Part shown: piece by piece, positions 21,259 through 24,729 of the stretch
Numbering within the stretch: position 1 is the stretch's first letter
Layout: every line of letters begins with the position of its first letter
DNA from: Pseudomonadota bacterium
GTDB taxonomy: Bacteria > Pseudomonadota > Alphaproteobacteria > Azospirillales > Azospirillaceae
Assembly: GCA_023413605.1 (NCBI GenBank)
Contig: JAEZPL010000057.1
Span: 1-24,729 of the forward strand
Reading direction: 5' to 3'
Length of the DNA: 24,729 bases
Notes under the pieces: generated by a model
What the model was told of the DNA's origin: nothing
What the model saw: the letters and a program-made list of their open reading frames with translations, nothing else
Databases searched by the model: none
Translations under genes and position numbers: made by a program

Positions 21259-22434
21259 TTACGGCGTAAAGACGACGCGCATGCAGTCGTCGATTTTTTC
21301 CTTGAACAGGCGGTACCCGCGCGGCCCGTCGTCCAGCGACCACTTGTGGGTCAGCAGGTAGGAGGGGTCGAGCTCGCCCTTCTCGATGTGTTCGAACAGG
21401 CGCTTCACGTAGCGCTGGCCGTGCTGCTGGCCCATGCGGAAGGTCAGCGCCTTGTTCGTCGCCGCCCCCATGGGGAACTTGTCGATGAAGCCGCCGTAGA
21501 CGCCGACGATGGACAGCGTGCCGCCCTTGCGGCAGCACTGGATCATCTGGCGCAGCACCGCCGGGCGGTCCGTCTCCAGCCCGATGACCTGCTTGGTGCG
21601 GTCGTACCAGTACTCCACGCCGGTGTCGAAGCCGTCGGCCTCCATGCCCACGGCGTCGATGCAGACGTCGGGGCCGCGCCCGCCGGTCATCGCCAGCAGC
21701 GCGTCGTAGACGTCCACGCGGGTGTAGTCCAGCGGCTCCGCCCCCGCCTTCATCTGCGCGGCCTGGAGGCGGTAGGGATAGCGGTCGATGCCGATCACCC
21801 GTTCCGCCCCCATCAGGTAGGCGCTGCGGATCGCCATCTGCCCGACGCCGCCGCAGCCCCACACGGCGACGATGTCGCCCTTCTTGATGCCGGCCATGTC
21901 CGCGGCCATGTAGCCGGTCGGCACGGCGTCCGACACGAACACCGCCTTCTCGTCGCTCACCCCTTCCGGCACGCGGAAGCAGTTGGTGTCGGCGAAGGGG
22001 ACGCGGATGTATTCCGCGTGGCTGCCCGCGTAGCCGCCGAAGGCGTGGCTGTAGCCGAAGATGCCCGAGGTGCAGTGGCCGTAGGCCGCCTCCTCATAGG
22101 CCGGCTGCGGGTTGGAGTTGTCGCACAGCGAATATTCCTCGTGCTGGCAGTGCCAGCATTTGCCGCAGCCGATGATCGACACGGTGATGACCCGGTCGCC
22201 GCGGTTCAGGCGCAGCACCTCCGGCCCCTTCTCCACCACCTCGCCCAGGAACTCGTGGCCGATGATGTCGCCGGGCTTCATGGTGGGGACGTACCCGTCG
22301 ATCAGGTGCAGGTCCGACCCGCAGACCGAGGACAGGTTGACCTTGATGATCGCGTCCTGCGGCCCGAGGATGGTCGGGTCCGGCACCCGCTCCACCCGCA
22401 GGTCGTTGACGCCGTTCCAGCAGAGCGCCCTCAT
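21259..22434 (-). CDS. Zinc-dependent alcohol dehydrogenase, formaldehyde-dehydrogenase-like
   Basis: A 391-aa MDR enzyme with the full zinc set: catalytic-site residues Cys38 (SSVCGSDLH), His60 and Glu61 (IIGHEFLG), and the structural zinc cysteines 90, 93, 96 and 104 (C-x2-C-x2-C-x7-C). The Rossmann motif is AVWGCGGVGQMAIRSAYLMGA. The length and sequence (DAVPTGYMAADMAGI, MTGGRGPDVCIDAVGMEA) resemble the glutathione-independent formaldehyde dehydrogenase-like group, but the substrate is not fixed by sequence. The start ATG overlaps the stop of the SRPBCC gene as ATGA (22431-22434), indicating translational coupling, and GGGAGG lies about 8 nt upstream. Confidence 0.92.
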   Translation of the reverse strand: MRALCWNGVNDLRVERVPDPTILGPQDAIIKVNLSSVCGSDLHLIDGYVPTMKPGDIIGHEFLGEVVEKGPEVLRLNRGDRVITVSIIGCGKCWHCQHEEYSLCDNSNPQPAYEEAAYGHCTSGIFGYSHAFGGYAGSHAEYIRVPFADTNCFRVPEGVSDEKAVFVSDAVPTGYMAADMAGIKKGDIVAVWGCGGVGQMAIRSAYLMGAERVIGIDRYPYRLQAAQMKAGAEPLDYTRVDVYDALLAMTGGRGPDVCIDAVGMEADGFDTGVEYWYDRTKQVIGLETDRPAVLRQMIQCCRKGGTLSIVGVYGGFIDKFPMGAATNKALTFRMGQQHGQRYVKRLFEHIEKGELDPSYLLTHKWSLDDGPRGYRLFKEKIDDCMRVVFTP

Positions 22435-23228
22435 TCCATGGCCTCCCGCATGCCCCGATGTCCGTGCGGCTGCCCGTCGATGGTCGGCAGCCCGCCCGCT
22501 TCCATGATCCGCTTCAGCCGCCGCAGCGCCTCGCGCGACTGCTGTCCGGGAGCCACGCCGAACAGGCGGGCGACGGCGCGCCCGCCCTGCCCGGCGGGCG
22601 GGTGGTAGGACAGCGTCAACCGCACCTCCGTCCCGCGGTCGCCCGGCGCCGGCTTGAACATGACGGACCCATGGTGCGGCAGTTCCGCACCCTGCGCCGT
22701 GTGCCAGGTGATCAGCTCGTTCTCCCGCACCTTGTCGAGCACGCTGTTCCAGACCACCGGAACGCCGCCGGGGCCGTGGGCCTTCCAGCGGCTTTCCGTA
22801 TCGGACAGCACCTCCACCGCGTCGAGATGGGGGAACAGCTCCGTCAGGTTCCGGAAATTCCGCCAGTAGCGGAACAGCCTGTCCGGCGGGGCCGCGATGG
22901 TGACGGTCGCCTGGGTGGTCGTCGGCCCGTGGCCGGTCTTGGGCAGCAGCCCGCCGACATCCGGCAAACCGCCGTCCCGCACGCGCCGCGCCACGGGTTC
23001 GGCCAGCGGGACGCCGGCGGCCCCGGCGAGGAACAGCCCGCCGCCGAGCGCGGCCAGCGCCCAGCTTCCCCGCCGCAGCCCCGCCAGCCCCAGCGCCGTG
23101 CCGCCCATCATCGCGACCCAGCGTTCGGTGGTGCCTGAATGGCCGAGGTCCGGAAGCCTGTCCGTCACCCGGCCCCCCATCACCCGGCCAACGTTCCCCT
23201 GATCCCCCATCACGCGGTCGCGTGTCAT
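22431..23228 (-). CDS. Membrane-anchored SRPBCC (polyketide cyclase/dehydrase-like) protein
   Basis: A 265-aa protein. After a hydrophilic N-terminus, residues about 36-75 form two hydrophobic helices (WVAMMGGTALGLAGL, SWALAALGGGLFLAGAAG) like DUF2892/YgaP-type membrane segments. From about 106 the SRPBCC domain follows (QATVTIAAPPDRLFRYWRNFRNLTELFPHLDAVEVL, GTEVRLTLSYHPPAG), which usually binds a hydrophobic ligand. The C-terminus (RLKRIMEAGGLPTIDGQPHG) is typical of this group. The start at 23228 overlaps the stop of the DUF3775 gene as ATGA and has AAGGACGGG before it; the in-frame region up to 23369 is therefore not used. It is also ATGA-coupled to the dehydrogenase downstream. Confidence 0.82.
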   Translation of the reverse strand: MTRDRVMGDQGNVGRVMGGRVTDRLPDLGHSGTTERWVAMMGGTALGLAGLRRGSWALAALGGGLFLAGAAGVPLAEPVARRVRDGGLPDVGGLLPKTGHGPTTTQATVTIAAPPDRLFRYWRNFRNLTELFPHLDAVEVLSDTESRWKAHGPGGVPVVWNSVLDKVRENELITWHTAQGAELPHHGSVMFKPAPGDRGTEVRLTLSYHPPAGQGGRAVARLFGVAPGQQSREALRRLKRIMEAGGLPTIDGQPHGHRGMREAME

Positions 23229-23662
23229 TGCCCGTCCTTCTGCTTCTTCAACAGGTTCAGCTCGTACAGGCCCTTCATCAGGTAGTCGTGCAGATCGATG
23301 CGTTCGGCGATGTCCGTGTAATGGGACGCGTCGGGCGCGCGGCCGGCCTCGTCCAGGGCGCGATCCCACTGGTTGCCGGCGAAGTCGCCGCGGCCGACCA
23401 TCATCACGGCGCGCAGCTCCGTCCGCTGCTCGGGCGTCAGGCCTTCCAGCATCCGGGTCAGCTGGTCCAGCGCCCCGCTGGCGTCGGTGGACATGATGTT
23501 CAGCGCGTCGAGGTCGGTCGGGTTCCGCGAGCCGCGCTCGGCGGTCTGTTCGCCGAGGTCGATGTTGCGCATGCCGGCGAGGAAACGCTGGCGGTCGGCC
23601 ATGGCCTCGTAGGCGAGGTCGGCGGCCTGCTTCACGGTATCGACCGAGATCTGCTTGAACAT
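23225..23662 (-). CDS. DUF3775 domain protein
   Basis: A 145-aa soluble protein with the DUF3775-like stretch LEGLTPEQRTELRAVMMVGRGDF followed by WDRALDEAGRA. The N-terminus (FKQISVDTVKQAADLAYEAMADRQRFLAG) is helical, and the end IAERIDLHDYLMKGLYEL is conserved in style. The function of the family is unknown. AAGAAGGG lies about 6 nt before the ATG at 23662. It is the first member of the ATGA-coupled chain DUF3775, SRPBCC, dehydrogenase, so the three are made together. A hairpin at 23698-23718 lies in the gap to the upstream small gene. Confidence 0.75.
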   Translation of the reverse strand: MFKQISVDTVKQAADLAYEAMADRQRFLAGMRNIDLGEQTAERGSRNPTDLDALNIMSTDASGALDQLTRMLEGLTPEQRTELRAVMMVGRGDFAGNQWDRALDEAGRAPDASHYTDIAERIDLHDYLMKGLYELNLLKKQKDGQ

Positions 23663-23697
23663 GATCTGCCCTTCTTTTTTGGATGTTCTACGGCTCT

Positions 23698-23718
23698 GCC
23701 CGGCCGCGACGGCCGGGC
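23698..23718. repeat. 9-bp GC-rich hairpin between small gene and DUF3775 gene
   Basis: GCCCGGCCG and CGGCCGGGC pair perfectly around CGA. No U-tract follows on the minus strand, so it may attenuate rather than terminate the transcript. Confidence 0.5.
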
Positions 23719-23746
23719 GGCGGGATCGGCGCGGCTGACGATTCCC

Positions 23747-23968
23747 TCAGCTGTTCCGGTCGCGCTGCTCCTCCGAGGCGCCGCGCGATCCGCCCGCGCC
23801 GGAACCGCGCTCCTGCCCGAGCGATCCGGACTGGTTCTGCCCCGGCTTGTTGCCGACGGCCTTGTCCGGATCGGCCTTGTTGGGATCGGTATGGCCGGCC
23901 TTCGCCGCCTTGCCCGGTCCGCCGGACTGGTGCTTCTCCTGCTCGGTGTCGCGGTTGTTGCGGCTCAT
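23747..23968 (-). CDS. Small hydrophilic stress-type protein (73 aa)
   Basis: A 73-aa low-complexity protein rich in Gly, Lys, Gln, Asn and Asp with no hydrophobic core (TEQEKHQSGGPGKAAKAGH, GSLGQERGSGAGGSRGAS). It is reminiscent of hydrophilin or KGG-type stress proteins, though it lacks a clean KGG repeat. It is probably intrinsically disordered. The ATG at 23968 has GGGAG about 8 nt upstream. An EcfG-like promoter lies about 115 bp upstream, and the gene heads the minus-strand run of five genes. Family assignment is weak. Confidence 0.65.
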   Translation of the reverse strand: MSRNNRDTEQEKHQSGGPGKAAKAGHTDPNKADPDKAVGNKPGQNQSGSLGQERGSGAGGSRGASEEQRDRNS

Positions 23969-24081
23969 TGCTGTACTCCCGTGCTGGTTTCCCGGGGACC
24001 GGCCTTCCCCCGGCCCACGCCGGCGCCGGCCCCGTCACAGACAACAGGCGTCCTGCCTGTCCGTCGCCGTGCCTCGCCCAC

Positions 24082-24107
24082 AACCAGCGATTCCGGGGCG
24101 AGGTTCC
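24082..24107 (-). promoter_or_regulatory. EcfG/RpoE2-like promoter of the small hydrophilic protein gene
   Basis: On the minus strand GGAAC (24107-24103), a 17-nt spacer and GGTT (24085-24082). Predicted start near 24075 leaves a leader of about 105 nt before the 73-aa gene. Confidence 0.5.
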
Positions 24108-24151
24108 AAGGCAACACCGGACGGGAGCGCGGTGTTACCAAAGCAGGAACC
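24102..24151. repeat. Nested inverted repeats upstream of the hydrolase
   Basis: The outer pair is GGTTCC (24102-24107) and GGAACC (24146-24151). The inner pair is AACACCG (24113-24119) and CGGTGTT (24130-24136). The outer left arm overlaps the -35 element of the divergent EcfG-like promoter. Confidence 0.5.
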
Positions 24152-24169
24152 GCAACCGGGAGAGACCCC

Positions 24170-24729
24170 ATGCCGCTTCTGTCGGCACAGATCGGCGAAC
24201 GCTTGGAAGAGGGCTATCAACCCGTACGCCTCGACAGCGACCGGGGCGCCATCGAGACCCGCTACTACCCGCCGGTCGAAGGGCCGCACATGAAAGGCGA
24301 ACTTGCCGTGGTCTGGGTGGGCGGCGTCGGCGGCGGCTTCGACACGCCGGCCCGCGGCCTCTATCCGCGCCTTGCGGAAGACCTGACCGCCGACGGCATC
24401 GCGTCGCTGCGCATCCGCTTCCGCAACCCCCACGACCTGGAGGAAGCGGTCTACGACGTGCTTTGCGGCCTGACCTTCCTCGGGCAGCGCGGCATCCATC
24501 ACGTGGCGCTGGTCGGCCATTCCTTCGGCGGGGCCGTGATGATCCAGGCCGCGGCGTCGAACCGCGGTGCGGTCTGCGCGGTGGTGACCCTGGCGACCCA
24601 GGGCTTCGGCGCCGACCCGGTGCGCGACCTGCACTGCCCGGTCCTGCTGATCCATGGAGAGGCGGACGAGGTGCTGCCCCCGATGTGCTCCATCCACGTC
24701 CACCGCATGGCGCGCGAGCCGAAGAAGCT
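24170..24729 (+). CDS. Alpha/beta hydrolase (partial, 3' end outside window)
   Basis: The visible 186 residues carry the nucleophile elbow GHSFGG (VALVGHSFGGAVMIQAAA), an oxyanion-type region VVWVGGVGGGFDTPARGLY, and LLIHGEADEVLPP, which supplies the likely acid of the triad. The catalytic His would be just beyond the window end. The lack of a signal peptide suggests a cytosolic enzyme; the substrate is unknown. The ATG at 24170 is preceded by GGGAGAG about 6 nt upstream. It is divergent from the small hydrophilic protein gene and shares the 200-bp region containing the nested inverted repeats. Confidence 0.88.
   Translation, partial: MPLLSAQIGERLEEGYQPVRLDSDRGAIETRYYPPVEGPHMKGELAVVWVGGVGGGFDTPARGLYPRLAEDLTADGIASLRIRFRNPHDLEEAVYDVLCGLTFLGQRGIHHVALVGHSFGGAVMIQAAASNRGAVCAVVTLATQGFGADPVRDLHCPVLLIHGEADEVLPPMCSIHVHRMAREPKK

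Overview
The window looks like chromosome or chromid DNA from a high-GC alphaproteobacterium, most likely Rhodospirillales and Azospirillum-like. I infer this from the strong G/C bias at third codon positions, the gene families present (DUF882, DUF2934, DUF3775, a PraR-type HTH regulator, an HPF-cold-shock fusion), two CtrA-type sites, and GGAAC-N16/17-GGTT promoters that resemble alphaproteobacterial EcfG/RpoE2 general-stress promoters. No rRNA, tRNA, CRISPR array, integrase or transposase was seen. Species assignment is an inference from recall, not a database match.

Layout. 1-2819 (minus strand): the 5' part of aroQ (type II dehydroquinase, cut by the window edge), a periplasmic solute-binding protein, and a membrane-anchored dynamin-like GTPase. 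3073-4890 (plus): an Arg-rich protein of unknown function, a 600-bp gene-free stretch with a 19-bp inverted repeat enclosing two CtrA-type boxes, and a PraR-like HTH regulator ending at a strong terminator. 4987-9570: an envelope and stress block with a baeRF-family protein, a Tat-exported DUF882 peptidase-like protein, an L,D-transpeptidase, an HPF/RaiA-cold-shock fusion and a DUF2934 protein. 9923-13411: a SPOR-polysaccharide deacetylase, a zinc-free MDR oxidoreductase flanked by related inverted repeats, a small possibly PilZ-like protein, and a small membrane protein whose 3' end runs into a 25-bp tandem repeat.

13878-17915 (minus): a two-gene operon of treZ and a glycogen-debranching-type glucosidase, i.e. 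alpha-glucan and trehalose metabolism; treY and treS are not in the window. 18447-20841 (plus): a compact three-gene cassette behind a clear sigma70-type promoter. It encodes a DUF2589 protein, a second protein with a related strand motif, and a helical protein of unknown function. This is the best candidate here for an uncharacterised system. 23968 down to 20968 (minus): five tightly packed genes (small hydrophilic protein, DUF3775, membrane-anchored SRPBCC protein, zinc alcohol/formaldehyde dehydrogenase, 84-aa protein), with two ATGA overlaps and an EcfG-like promoter upstream. The window closes with the 5' part of an alpha/beta hydrolase on the plus strand.

The envelope genes (L,D-transpeptidase, DUF882, deacetylase), ribosome-protection genes (HPF fusion, possibly baeRF), trehalose synthesis and EcfG-like promoters together suggest a region rich in general-stress functions. 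That theme is inferred from gene content only.
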